From Bacillus sp. (in: firmicutes) (lineage in GTDB: Bacteria; Bacillota; Bacilli; Bacillales; Salisediminibacteriaceae), in NCBI GenBank assembly GCA_021208645.1, contig JAJOJL010000060.1:1-64000 (forward strand): a DNA stretch of 64,000 nt. The letters run 5' to 3'. The notes beneath the pieces are model-generated. The model was given only the letters and a program-made list of their open reading frames with translations, did no database searches and had not been told where the DNA came from. The translations under genes were made by a program, and so were the position numbers. How positions within the stretch are numbered: position 1 is the stretch's first letter; every line of letters starts with the position of its first letter. Below are positions 1 to 10,062 of the stretch, piece after piece.

Positions 1-5
1 GTTGC

Positions 6-566
6 TTGGATTTTTATGATGGTAAATATGAGCAGTTTAAAGTTCCAGAACAAATAATTCATGAAAAAGAAAAGTTTTTTAAGAGGATTGATAATAGGGA
101 GCATTTAGTAGAGGGAATTGGAGATAAAGGTGTTAAAGCTGAAGTTTCAAAGGAATGGCTAGATATTGAGGAAAAGTATTTTCCGAGGCGGCCAATCATT
201 GCTTCAAGGAGAATAAATATAGAGCCCCTTTTCATTCCAAAAATAAATTTAACAGATACGGACTCCATTGCCGTTTTCATTAAGATGAGGAGGGTATTGG
301 AAATTCTAACGGAAGCTCACCTTGATAAATTAGGTCACACCTATGCAACAAGAAATGTACTGGCCGATCGTATGAATCTATTAAGGAACGAATTCCCTTC
401 ACATATTCGTGAAGCTATGTATGACATAAAAAATACAGCCAATGGACACGCACATAAAAGGCTAAGAAATTTAAAGTTCTCAAGAAACGTTACTTACACA
501 CCAGAACAAATGCTAGAAAAGTTCGAAAAAGTAATGCATTATTATATAACTAAAATAGGAATTTAA
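6..566 (+). CDS. hypothetical protein, likely 3' part of a gene starting upstream of the window
   Basis: 186-aa ORF; frame is open to the window edge. Confidence 0.5.
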   Translation: MDFYDGKYEQFKVPEQIIHEKEKFFKRIDNREHLVEGIGDKGVKAEVSKEWLDIEEKYFPRRPIIASRRINIEPLFIPKINLTDTDSIAVFIKMRRVLEILTEAHLDKLGHTYATRNVLADRMNLLRNEFPSHIREAMYDIKNTANGHAHKRLRNLKFSRNVTYTPEQMLEKFEKVMHYYITKIGI

Positions 567-568
567 GA

Positions 569-739
569 GTGAATGCAGAGAAATTAATATTAACGGAGCG
601 GATGGATGAATTGGAAGCTGGTAATACGAAGTTACTGACTAGCGAGGAAGTAATGAAGAGGTTCGGAATCACCGATACGAGAACAGTTGAAGAAAAAGAC
701 TTCGGTATAGGAGATAGAGAGGATTTTGTTGAGCAATGA
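569..739 (+). CDS. small hypothetical protein (56 aa)
   Basis: GTG start 2 nt after the preceding stop; VNAEKLILTERMDELEAGNTKLLTSEEVMKRFGI...FVEQ*. Confidence 0.35.
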   Translation: MNAEKLILTERMDELEAGNTKLLTSEEVMKRFGITDTRTVEEKDFGIGDREDFVEQ

Positions 740-888
740 GAAGGTTTATAGGAGGTTGCTGGGGGAAGAAAGAAAGAATGAGTATGGGATATCAGGCAAA
801 CCCGGATGCTAATTCTTAAGGGGATTATATATTGTCTTTTTAGAATTTAGTGAAATTCCTAGGCAAAAATGAAGAAGGGGGGGCAGTG

Positions 889-1188
889 TCAACCCTTCTT
901 CTTCATTTCTATTTCCTTTATTAGATGAGGCTCGATGATTTCATCAATTTCATTAAATATAGTTTCAGGTGACTCATAACCTAGCCCATGGATAATCCTA
1001 TAAAAGGTAAGAATCTCAAGATCTACTTTACCTTGTTCTATTTGGTTAATCTGTTCTGTAGTGAGGCGACTACTTTTAGCAAGCTCTTCCGGGGTCATTC
1101 CTTGTTTGATTCGATATTTTCTGATGACTTTTCCTACCAAATCTGCAAAAACCTCATCAAAGTTTGGCTGCTGATCGTTGTTTTCCAT
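889..1188 (-). CDS. XRE-family helix-turn-helix regulator
   Basis: VIRKYRIKQGMTPEELAKSSRLTTEQINQIEQGKVDLEILTFYRI is a typical HTH_3. Confidence 0.8.
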   Translation of the reverse strand: MENNDQQPNFDEVFADLVGKVIRKYRIKQGMTPEELAKSSRLTTEQINQIEQGKVDLEILTFYRIIHGLGYESPETIFNEIDEIIEPHLIKEIEMKKKG

Positions 1189-1251
1189 CTAAATTCAACT
1201 CCCTTTTAACATCATTATACAATAGGAAGCGAGGGGACTTTTTCACTGGTC

Positions 1252-1271
1252 CCGAACCGTCCCCATGCTTC
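1252..1271. repeat. REP-B partial
   Basis: gaaccgtccccatgcttc. Confidence 0.6.
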
Positions 1272-1274
1272 TCT

Positions 1275-2342
1275 TTACCCTTCAGATTTCAACGAAGAAT
1301 CTCTCATTTGAGTTAATACCCTTTTTATTTCGTCTCTTTTATACCGTTGCTCCAAAATCAATTTCGCTCTATATTTACTGAGTAACTTTTCCATCTCTGT
1401 TTTTATCGTAGTTCCCCCTTTTCCTGTTAAAGCTTCTTTTAATGCCTGAAAGAAATCTCCATCTTCAGTGTAAGGGTCAACAACAAAGTCATCCACTTTA
1501 AATTTAAATTCATCTTTCTTTAATTCAAGTTCTCTTGCGAAAATTTCATAATTCTCTAACGTATTAGCCATTTCTTGAATAAAGTCAATCGTTTGTTTGT
1601 TAAGTATCTTACTTATGAACAATTTACAGTCTTTATAAATAGATTGATAAACCTCTTCCTTATTAATTCCTATCCAAGACAAATTAGCTAAATGGACTGT
1701 TTTAACGGAGGTCACAAATTCATTTATTTCTTTTTCCATAATTGTTTCATAGCGTGCAGGAAGTCTTAAAATTAATGAATCCCAAAAACCTTTGAGTGTA
1801 TGGTATTCAATTTCCTCTTTACCAAACGTTTTCGTAACGGATCCGTCCATCCTTTTTTTCGCTTCAGAACACACAAATATTTTATCGAGATTAACAAATT
1901 CTTCTAGGGCCCACGTTAAATGTTGTCCTTCTTCTTCAGAGAGTGTATCAGATTTAGTAAAGATAATAGTAACATTGTACTTTTCTTTTACAAACTTCCT
2001 TATTATTTCTCTGTCAGTATCTTGGACTCGTGCCCCACTTGCAGAAATACAGTAGAAAACAGAATGAAACCATTCGTTTGCAGGTTTATCCAGTCCTCGT
2101 TTCGCTAGTTCCTCGTTTAAATCTTCCATCCATTCTTTATCCTTCCCAACCTCTAAACCCCATGAGTCATATATGGTAACTGGAAGATTATTAATGTAAA
2201 GCTCTGTTGGATGAAATCCTCGAGTACTAACTGGTTTTCCTACTCCCGATTCACGAATTTTCTCCCCATATAAATAATTAATTAGGGCACTCTTCCCTAC
2301 ACCTGTAATCCCCACCACTACAATATTATATCTCATGCTCAA
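1275..2342 (-). CDS. P-loop GTPase (Era/50S-binding GTPase-like)
   Basis: GITGVGKSALINYLYG Walker A; DSWG; TKSD. Confidence 0.75.
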   Translation of the reverse strand: MSMRYNIVVVGITGVGKSALINYLYGEKIRESGVGKPVSTRGFHPTELYINNLPVTIYDSWGLEVGKDKEWMEDLNEELAKRGLDKPANEWFHSVFYCISASGARVQDTDREIIRKFVKEKYNVTIIFTKSDTLSEEEGQHLTWALEEFVNLDKIFVCSEAKKRMDGSVTKTFGKEEIEYHTLKGFWDSLILRLPARYETIMEKEINEFVTSVKTVHLANLSWIGINKEEVYQSIYKDCKLFISKILNKQTIDFIQEMANTLENYEIFARELELKKDEFKFKVDDFVVDPYTEDGDFFQALKEALTGKGGTTIKTEMEKLLSKYRAKLILEQRYKRDEIKRVLTQMRDSSLKSEG

Positions 2343-3484
2343 TTTATCTCTTCCCCTCCTCTTTCTTTAAATTTAAGTGATTCCCTTTCAAAGCCTTTCT
2401 TTACATTTTCCACAAATTCTTCATCTATATTTTCAAAGAACGATTCTATGTCTTTTATTTCTCCTTTAATTGCTTTTTCATTGATTCGAAAACAAGTCTC
2501 TGAAATACCAAATCCAATTCCAGCAGTGATGGAGGCAGCAACAGATCCTGAAATAACACCACCAACAACTGTTCCTACGCCAGGGAATAATTTCATTAAC
2601 TGGGCTGCAGTCCATACCCCCCCTTTAGATATGAGCGCTGGTAAGCCGAGAGTTACAATAAAGTCTTTTATTCTTTTATATAAAAAATTCATATCATAAA
2701 TATAAATAACTCTGGCAAATAATCCTGCTTGGTTTGCTAGTAATATAGGAGCATCTTTAAATGGAATTGGGACAAAACCTATAAACCCAGCTCCTGATGT
2801 ATGTTGAATAATTACATTACGTGCTTCCTTTTTCTTCAGCTCAAGACTAATTTTTTGTGCTGAAATAAATGCTAATTCTAGAGCCTCTGGTAGTTGTGAT
2901 GTAGACCATTCTATTAATTTTTGTAAATCTAAGTATTCTAGCTGCTTGTTATCGGTTAGTTCAAATATAGGAATACCGGGAATATATTTTTCCAATGTTT
3001 GTGTCAATGTATCTAAATCATCCCTCGAAGCTAAATCACATTTTGTTATTCCGACTGCTACTGGGATACCGCTCTCATGGAGTTTGTTGATTACATACTC
3101 ATCGAAATCCAAGAAACGTGAACTAGACGCCTGAATACAATACCAAACAAGATGGATGCTTTTACTCGGGTCTGCCTTATGTTCAATGGCGTAATCTACT
3201 ATCTCTTTTAGATATTCCTCTTGCTCCTTACTTCCGATCTCATATCCTTTCGTATCATATAAAACGACTGGAACATCAGGATCTTCATAAGCTTCCGTGT
3301 TTGGAGTGACTGGCTTCCCAATCCCTACTTCGGCAAAATCCGTGCCGAATGTAATATTTACGAGTGTGCTCTTTCCCACACCTGTCCCACCCGTTATTAA
3401 GATGTTGGGCTTTTTAATGCTTTTCTTTATCTTTTCATATTCCTTTTCGATTTTTTCCGTTAATTCATCAAACTTGACTTCCAT
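2339..3484 (-). CDS. P-loop GTPase with C-terminal hydrophobic region
   Basis: GGTGVGKSTLVNITFG; DTKG; TKCD; glycine-rich hydrophobic segment. Confidence 0.75.
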   Translation of the reverse strand: MEVKFDELTEKIEKEYEKIKKSIKKPNILITGGTGVGKSTLVNITFGTDFAEVGIGKPVTPNTEAYEDPDVPVVLYDTKGYEIGSKEQEEYLKEIVDYAIEHKADPSKSIHLVWYCIQASSSRFLDFDEYVINKLHESGIPVAVGITKCDLASRDDLDTLTQTLEKYIPGIPIFELTDNKQLEYLDLQKLIEWSTSQLPEALELAFISAQKISLELKKKEARNVIIQHTSGAGFIGFVPIPFKDAPILLANQAGLFARVIYIYDMNFLYKRIKDFIVTLGLPALISKGGVWTAAQLMKLFPGVGTVVGGVISGSVAASITAGIGFGISETCFRINEKAIKGEIKDIESFFENIDEEFVENVKKGFERESLKFKERGGEEIN

Positions 3485-3519
3485 TCCCTCAATCCTCTCC
3501 TATGAAAAAATTCTATCAT

Positions 3520-4248
3520 TCATCCTCATTAAAAATGGCTCTCATATAAGCTACTTGTACGACAGATGGAATTGTAACACGGTAAGCGGGTCCTGCAAGG
3601 TCAACTACCGTCCATAATCCAATAACAATCATCCCAATTGGGCCCGTAAAAACCCCTAATACTCTAGCGAGAGCTGCATTTCCTGCTACGGCAATCCCAC
3701 GCCCAAGTAATTGTCTGGCAATGGCATTAGCGACAATTGCCGCTATTTGAAAAGGCTTTATACCTCCTTTTTTTAATAGTTTTTTGTAACTCTGCTAAAA
3801 CAGCTTGATTAGTTAAAAGATCTGGTGTTAATTTAAATTCTTCCACCACTTTGTTTAATTCTTCTTGATTCATCTCATTTATGGAATCCTTTAAAATTTT
3901 TATAAGTAAGTTTTGTTCCATAGTTTCCACACTACTATCTTTATTGAACTTTACTTTCATTTTTTTGCATACATCAATCAAAATTTCCCTATAAGGAACA
4001 CCTTTTCTTCTAATTGCGTTTGCGAAGCTATTTCCACCATAGGTCTGAAGTTCTGCTGCAATTAAGTCCCAATATTTTTGGTGATCTGGATGAAATTCTT
4101 TATATTTGTCTTCTTTTACTAACTGAGCATTTAACCTGTTTTCTCCCTTTTTATTTTGAGTTAAATATTCCACAAGTACATCTAAATCTTCATTATCGCA
4201 ATACTTTAAAAATATTAAATCTGGGTCTTGCCTGAACTTTAACCCCAT
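3520..4248 (-). CDS. YaaW-like (DUF3944-containing) protein, apparent frameshift
   Basis: N-part DPDLIFLKYCDNEDLDVLVEYLTQNKKGENRL; C-part AGPAYRVTIPSVVQVAYMRAIF in another frame; break near the T7 tract at about 3770. Confidence 0.65.
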
Positions 4249-4396
4249 AGAATCTCCTCCTGTTATTTTTGAACTTATTTATATAAGTAGAGTTAAGATA
4301 GATCAGGGTGATTATTTTAAATTTATAATTACAATGTTTCTACAAATTATCCCCAACTTCCTTTTATTTCTTTAATTTCTTAGGAGCACGGGGACA

Positions 4397-4423
4397 GAAG
4401 CACGGGGACGGTTCCCGTGCTTC
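4397..4423. repeat. REP-B (inverted loop)
   Basis: gaagcacggggacggttcccgtgcttc followed by atttgtcga, the REP-A-type tail. Confidence 0.85.
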
Positions 4424-4514
4424 ATTTGTCGAGATTGTCACTATATTATGTTAAAATTCGAACTACGAATGACTTGAATGGGGGAACTAGAAAGAAACGA
4501 AGGGAGTTCCAATT

Positions 4515-5416
4515 TTGTTTAAAAATTTTAGTGAAGCGGCAAAAGAGCTGCTATTATTAGCGAATGAATATTTTGTAGATCAAACACTCTTCCTTACTCG
4601 CACAACAAGCACAACTATGACTGTTCTTGAGTTACAACAAAGTGACGGGGAAATTGAGTTAAATAAGGGAGATATTTTAAACTACCACGATTCTTATTGA
4701 CACCAAGTTTTATGTGGTCGGGAACCACTAATTATTAATAATTCACATGAGAACCCCATAACATCGAAATTACAGATTACCTATACTGCTAATATTCATG
4801 CTTACTTAGGTGTTCCTATTTTTTGGCAAAGTGGAGAAATATATGGGACTATTTGTGCAGTATCTTCAACACCGGCTAACTTTTCTCAAAATGATGTTAA
4901 AACATTACAGAGATTATCAACATTTTTTCGTACGTTATTGGAATGGAAAAACAAGCATATGAAGATTCTTTAACAGGATTATACAATCGCCATTACTTAC
5001 AATCTCATTTTAATGAGTTAAAAAATGGAGCTCTGTTTTATCTGGACTTAGACGGTTTTAAAAAAGTGAACGATACTCTTGGTCATGAGATGGGTGACCT
5101 TGTTTTGAAAGAAGTTGCCATCCGTATAAATACTACTCTTCGTTCTACTGATATAGGGGTTCGTTTAGGTGGAGATGAGTTTATTCTCGTATTTCCTAGT
5201 TTAATGGAGTCTGATATTATTTTTAAGAAAGCAAAAGAGATTTTAAGAAAGATGGAGAATTGGGATATATTCACAGGGGATGTGCATCTTTCTACCAGTA
5301 TCGGAATTACTACATTTACTGAAAAAGACTCAGAGTTAGCTGCCGTGTTGAAGCGAGCTGATGCCGCTCTATATGAAGCGAAACACAAAGGCAAAAATAA
5401 CTATCAGCTTCAATGA
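4515..5416 (+). pseudogene. GAF-GGDEF diguanylate cyclase, interrupted (in-frame TGA plus frameshift)
   Basis: GAF-like part then EDSLTGLYNRHYL...RLGGDEFILVFP...KADAALYEAKHKGKNNY. Confidence 0.65.
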
Positions 5417-5441
5417 AGCGGGGGGACGGTTCCGGTGCTTC
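5415..5441. repeat. REP-B (inverted loop)
   Basis: gaagcggggggacggttccggtgcttc overlapping the GGDEF stop codon. Confidence 0.8.
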
Positions 5442-5473
5442 CAAATATGGGGTGTAACAGGTGCCGGATAACA

Positions 5474-5503
5474 GGTGCCTTTCACCACCCGGAATTTGTC
5501 GAA
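5474..5503 (+). repeat. REP-A
   Basis: ggtgcctttcaccacccggaatttgtcgaa. Confidence 0.9.
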
Positions 5504-5564
5504 TAGGGAAAGGAATGTATGTAGATTTGTTACTTGATTGCAAGACCAAAGGTTCAAAGAATGA

Positions 5565-5606
5565 TAGCCGCCAACTCCAAGAAAAAGCGCTTGGAGTTGG
5601 CGGCTA
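5565..5606. terminator. strong hairpin, probable terminator
   Basis: TAGCCGCCAACTCCAAG / CTTGGAGTTGGCGGCTA, 17-bp perfect stem. Confidence 0.6.
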
Positions 5607-5756
5607 GGAAAAACGACCTTGTCACGTGATCAGTAAGTAATGATAATGCCCATAAAGGCACCAATGTAAAGGAAAGCCTTTTGAGAGGAGAAATTTCCTC
5701 ACAGACTATATCTCCGTCAATACGATTCTGTCTATTGTTTTTAACAGGGTGAAATG

Positions 5757-6409
5757 TTAACCAAGATGGCCATAATGATACAAATAGACGATAAAATAGA
5801 CTCCACTTAAGATTAACCCCGTTATACCCATCCACTTATTTTTCTCTTTCGCACTATTAAATTTACTAAGGCCGATTATATTTAAAACAATGCCGGCGAT
5901 AGGAATTAAACCAATTTCAAATAAGAATGTTGAAGCGATACCTACAATAAATCCCCACAAGAGTAGCGGGTTATTTCCTTTATAAGTATTATCCACTTTT
6001 TTTTGCTGGAATAACATTTTTTAGAAGATTCATTTTCGGTTAAGGAGAAAAACTCATGTGGGCTCATATCTATTATTTTTGAGTGAGTTACAGAAAGGGT
6101 GCCGCCCATATACATTTTATGTACTTGATTGTTTTCAGTTAAGATAATATAAGTTCCTGGATCATTTGTTCTTTTAATCTCTTTGTAAGTTGTATTGTGT
6201 CGAAAACGTAAGTAATCTTCTATTTCACTTAAATCCTCCGTCGGTATGGGTGCAGATGTCTTTTTGGCATCATTCGCTTCTTCTTTTATTCGACTCTGAC
6301 CTTCGTTTTCAGACTTAATTGTTATGGTTCGAAAGTCAAATGAGCAATTAGAGCAAAAGTTTGCATTATTATACCTTTCCGTACCACAATCAGGACAAAA
6401 CTTCATCAT
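5757..6409 (-). CDS. zinc-ribbon protein plus small DUF4190-like membrane segment, apparent frameshift between
   Basis: MKFCPDCGTERYNNANFCSNC; NNPLLLWGFIVGIASTFLFEIGLIPIAGIVLNIIGLSK. Confidence 0.45.
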
Positions 6410-6495
6410 TACCACCCCAACAACTAGTTTTTTGCCACCTAACAGGAGGCAAATATCCTTTAATGGAATTAACAGTAGTTTTAACATAATTCCGG

Positions 6496-6690
6496 AAGCG
6501 GGGGGGACGGTTCGAAACCTGTGAAATAGTATAAATAAGTATTTGCAATACTGTGCTCGTCTCGCGCCTGATATTAGAAAACCACTCATATCAGGCTTTC
6601 AAAACATGCAACGGCTTCGTCAATGCATTTCGAGACTTGTGAAAAAGGGAAAAGCCCCCCTTTTCACAAGTCTCGGAAGGTTCCGGTGTT
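6496..6690. repeat. REP-B interrupted by element C (copy 1)
   Basis: gaagcgggggggacggttcgaaacctgtgaaatag...cacaagtctcggaaggttccggtgtttc. Confidence 0.8.
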
Positions 6691-7293
6691 TCTAAAAATG
6701 GGGTGTGTTTGAAAAAACTGTGTGGTGTTAGTAACGGTACTTCTGGTCATTGTCAGTCGGTAATTAAAAGTGATCAGTTGCAGTCGTATATAATATAAAA
6801 TTAGTGAATTATTGAGCAAGTTGGGGTATGATAGGTTTATTGAATGGCATTTTCATTTTGACTCTTCATTGTACTAATTTTGCTGCGACTTCTGTTATAC
6901 CCTAACCTCATTGTCGACTCTCTTTTCTGTTTTGGGGGCGGAACCCCATATCATGACTATGTTTCAAAAAATTAATTATCTCATGTCCTTCTCTTTTTAT
7001 GTAAAGGCCCCTCGTTCTATAGAGACTTCACGAATTATCACTGAATCCACATTAATTTAAATTCCTAAAAGAAAACCTAAAATACGGAGGAAGGTAAGTT
7101 ATATTTACAAAATATTATGTATTGGTTTTTGACTTCCTAAGGGGGGATGTTCAGGCGCGCGCTAAGATGGATTAGTCTGTCAGTTTCTCATGTACTCCCC
7201 TTCGTTTCGGTGAGTAGATTTTATTGTGTTGGTATAGTTGGTTGTAAAGCTAATTATCGTGTCCATTTGTTTCAGTTTTCGTATAAAAATACG

Positions 7294-7320
7294 GAAGCAG
7301 GGGAACCGTCCCCATGCTTC
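7294..7320 (+). repeat. REP-B upstream of RAYT1
   Basis: gaagcaggggaaccgtccccatgcttc. Confidence 0.9.
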
Positions 7321-7332
7321 CACCTGAAAGGG

Positions 7333-8118
7333 ATGGTGGCTATGCCTAGGAGGGCGCGGGTGAAAAGTAGAAGCGGGATTTACCATATTATGTGGAGAGG
7401 TGCTAATGGGCAAGAGATTTTTCATGATGATCGGGATCGGATCAAGTTTCTGGATATTTTTCAAAAGTATAAACAGGAGAATGAATTGGAAGTATATGCT
7501 TGGTGTTTAATGAGTAACCATGTTCATTTGCTATTGCGAGAGGGAAATGAGTCTGTTTCTGAGACCATGAAACGGTTGGCGGTGTGCTATGTTTTTTACT
7601 ATAACTGGAAGTATAAAACAAGGGGACATTTGTTTCAGGATCGATTTCACAGTGAGGTTGTGGAAAAGAGGCAGTATTTTAAAACGGTGGTTAGGTATAT
7701 TCACCAAAATCCGGTGAAGGCAGGGATGGTTTCCCAGGTGGATGCTTGGATTTGGAGCAGTTGCCTTGGGTATTATGGTTATGATGTTTATCCTAGTGAA
7801 TTGTTGGACACTTCCTTTCTGTTTAGTATGTTTTCGGGGGATTTAACTATTGCGCAGGAGAGTTTTCGGGAGTTTAATGAGCAAGGGAATAGTGATCAAT
7901 GCCTGGAAATTGATTTTTATCCCATGAGGTTATCAGATGAAGAGGCCCGTTTAGAGATTAAAAAGGTGCTAGGTTCCGTAGAGATTGCTCAAGTAAAAAG
8001 TTTGCCTAAAGTTCCGAGAACGGAATTGTTGAAAATTGTGAAGGCCATTGAAGGCATATCCCAGCGACAAGCTGTAAGAATCTTAGGCGTATCACCGAAT
8101 TTGATATTTAAAGCGTGA
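7333..8118 (+). CDS. REP-associated tyrosine transposase (RAYT1; Y1/IS200-like HUH)
   Basis: MPRRARVKSRSGIYHIMWRG; HVHLLL HUH motif; VVRYIHQNPVKAGMV catalytic Tyr region; C-terminal HTH-like ISQRQAVRILGVSPNLI. Confidence 0.88.
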   Translation: MVAMPRRARVKSRSGIYHIMWRGANGQEIFHDDRDRIKFLDIFQKYKQENELEVYAWCLMSNHVHLLLREGNESVSETMKRLAVCYVFYYNWKYKTRGHLFQDRFHSEVVEKRQYFKTVVRYIHQNPVKAGMVSQVDAWIWSSCLGYYGYDVYPSELLDTSFLFSMFSGDLTIAQESFREFNEQGNSDQCLEIDFYPMRLSDEEARLEIKKVLGSVEIAQVKSLPKVPRTELLKIVKAIEGISQRQAVRILGVSPNLIFKA

Positions 8119-8119
8119 G

Positions 8120-8152
8120 GGTGCCAAGTGTCACCACCCGGAATTTGTCGAA
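8120..8152 (+). repeat. REP-A variant 1 nt after the RAYT1 stop
   Basis: ggtgccaagtgtcaccacccggaatttgtcgaa. Confidence 0.9.
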
Positions 8153-8293
8153 TAGGAAGCGCAAGCACCATGGAAACAAATTGATAGATTTTTTTATAGG
8201 TTTTGTTACCGTTCCCTTGCACCTGTCATAATTCACATAACTCTCAATTTCAGCAAAGGAGTTCTGGTGTAACCAAGAGAATTAATAATTTAG
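8120..8293 (+). repeat. direct repeat D copy 1 (includes REP-A)
   Basis: matches 9533-9699: agcaccatggaaacaaattgatagat...aattcacataa...ttcagcaaaggagttctgg...gagaattaataattta. Confidence 0.85.
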
Positions 8294-8298
8294 GTAAG

Positions 8299-8328
8299 GG
8301 TGCCTGTCACCACCCGATATATGTCGAA
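8299..8328 (+). repeat. REP-A
   Basis: ggtgcctgtcaccacccgatatatgtcgaa. Confidence 0.9.
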
Positions 8329-8331
8329 TAG

Positions 8332-8358
8332 GAAGCATGGGAACCGTCCCCCTGCTTC
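8332..8358 (+). repeat. REP-B
   Basis: gaagcatgggaaccgtccccctgcttc. Confidence 0.9.
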
Positions 8359-9502
8359 GGAGGGGAGGGGGATGACGCTTGCGAGTTGTGATTGGTGGGG
8401 TTTTTGCATTAATAATTGTTATGGGAATTGGCCGGTTTGGGTACACTCCTATTTTGCCAATGATGCAAGAGGCAACGGATTTTAGTGACATTTTTGCTGG
8501 GTATCTGGCCTCCAGTAACTTTTTAGGTTATTTGTTAGGGGCATTGCTAGCGGGGCTGATTAAATGGAGAGACAGAAGGAAAAGTGTTGCCTTAAAAATT
8601 GTTTTGATAATAAATATCGCTACTACGGTTGGTATGGGACTAACATCTGCTCCGGTGTTATGGCTGTTTTTAAGGTTTATATCGGGATTAACTAGTGGTG
8701 TAGTTTTTGTACTGGCTTCTAGTATTGTTATGGATGCCATTGCTAAGGTAAACCGCCTGTCTTGGTCGGGAATTTTCTATTCAGGTGTGGGTATTGGCAT
8801 TTTTTTTCACAGGTTTGTTTGTACCACTATTTCATGGCCAAGCCAATTGGCAAGGAGCTTGGATTGGATTAGGGGTTCTTGCGTTATTATTAAGTATTGT
8901 TTGTATTTTGTGGCTCAAAGAACAAGGTAGTGGAGGCGGTGAAGAAGTTTTCCAAGGGAGGGGAGAAGCAAACGTGACCCACGGTTGAAATGGTTGATCT
9001 TATCCTATGGCTGCGAAGGGGTAGGGTATATTGTCATGGGCACGTTCATTGTCGCCATGCTGTCTGATTTCCCTGGCTTTACCAACAACCCTTCCCTCAG
9101 TTGGGTGGTTGTAGGTGCAGCGGCCATTCCTTCGTGCATTTTCTGGGCAAAAATAGCTAAGGCGCTCGGGAATATAGTAACTTTACAAATCCTTTTTGCG
9201 TTACAAATAGTAGGAGTCCTTTTGCTCGTTTTTGTTTCCAATGTGATTAGCGGGTTGTTAGCATCGATTTTATTTGGAGCAACGTTTATGGGGATTACAA
9301 CGCTGTTTGTGTCAGAGGTTCGGGCGATAGCGCCTGCTAATAGTAATAGAGTGATTGGGTATTTAACGTTTGTGTATGGTATAGGACAATGATAGGTCCT
9401 TCCGTAGCGGGGTTTCTAATAGAAGTGTCCGGTAATTATGACTTCGCCCTGTATTTCTCTGCAGCCATCTTAGTGTTAGGGATGGTGTTACTGAGCGTGG
9501 GG

Positions 9503-9527
9503 GGAAGTAGAGGGACGGTTCGGGACC
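9503..9527. repeat. REP-B/C partial
   Basis: gaagtagagggacggttcgggacct. Confidence 0.5.
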
Positions 9528-9532
9528 TAACA

Positions 9533-9562
9533 GGTGCCTGTCACCACCCGGAATTTGTCGAA
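9533..9562 (+). repeat. REP-A
   Basis: ggtgcctgtcaccacccggaatttgtcgaa. Confidence 0.95.
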
Positions 9563-9699
9563 TAAGTAGCACCATGGGAACAAATTGATAGACTTTTTTA
9601 CAGGTTTTGTACCGTACCCTTGCATCTGTCATAATTCACATAATTTCCAATTTCAGCAAAGGAGTTCTGGGGGAACTAGGAGAATTAATAATTTATAAG
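9533..9699 (+). repeat. direct repeat D copy 2
   Basis: see copy 1 at 8120-8293. Confidence 0.85.
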
Positions 9700-9778
9700 A
9701 GCTTGTTCTAGTTGATTAAGGGCTGTTGACATGCTCTATTATGTTATGAAAATTATTTTCATTGAGGGGGACACTAGG

Positions 9779-9985
9779 ATGAATGGTTTTTATATTTTAT
9801 TAATTGTTATCTCTCCGTTTTTAACAGCAATTGTTATTACTTTAGGGGTCTTGTGGCATAAACGACGGGTGATGGAGTTGAAAGGTGACACAGACATAGA
9901 TGTCATAGAATTAAACAAGAAAATAGATGACCTGATTGTAAAGATTGACCAGTTAGAAAAGAGTTTAGAGAGAGTGGACCGGTAA
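9779..9985 (+). CDS. small membrane protein with coiled-coil C-terminus
   Basis: MNGFYILLIVISPFLTAIVITLGVLWHKRR...KKIDDLIVKIDQLEKSLERVDR. Confidence 0.55.
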   Translation: MNGFYILLIVISPFLTAIVITLGVLWHKRRVMELKGDTDIDVIELNKKIDDLIVKIDQLEKSLERVDR

Positions 9986-10015
9986 GGTGCCTGTCACCAC
10001 CCGGAATTTGTCGAA
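9986..10015 (+). repeat. REP-A immediately after a stop codon
   Basis: taa|ggtgcctgtcaccacccggaatttgtcgaa. Confidence 0.95.
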
Positions 10016-10018
10016 AAG

Positions 10019-10045
10019 GAAGCAGGGGAGCCGCCCCGGTGCTTC
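10019..10045 (+). repeat. REP-B
   Basis: gaagcaggggagccgccccggtgcttc. Confidence 0.85.
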
Positions 10046-10062
10046 GGAAAAGAGTGAATTCC

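Larger units (their letters stand above)
8379..9565 (+). pseudogene. MFS transporter (YbfB/YjiJ-like), broken into at least 3-4 frames
   Basis: GIGRFGYTPILPMMQEATDFS; breaks at the T8 tract near 8806, at about 8985 and about 9390; final frame reads into a REP-A copy. Confidence 0.7.

Noticed and set aside
7147-7332. Long N-terminal extension of RAYT1 from 7147
   Set aside because: It reads through a REP-B hairpin (7294-7320) and lacks family similarity; start at 7333 or 7342 preferred.
8120-9699. Composite transposon carrying the MFS gene
   Set aside because: Flanking repeats encode no transposase and have no target-site duplication that I can identify; reported only as direct repeats.
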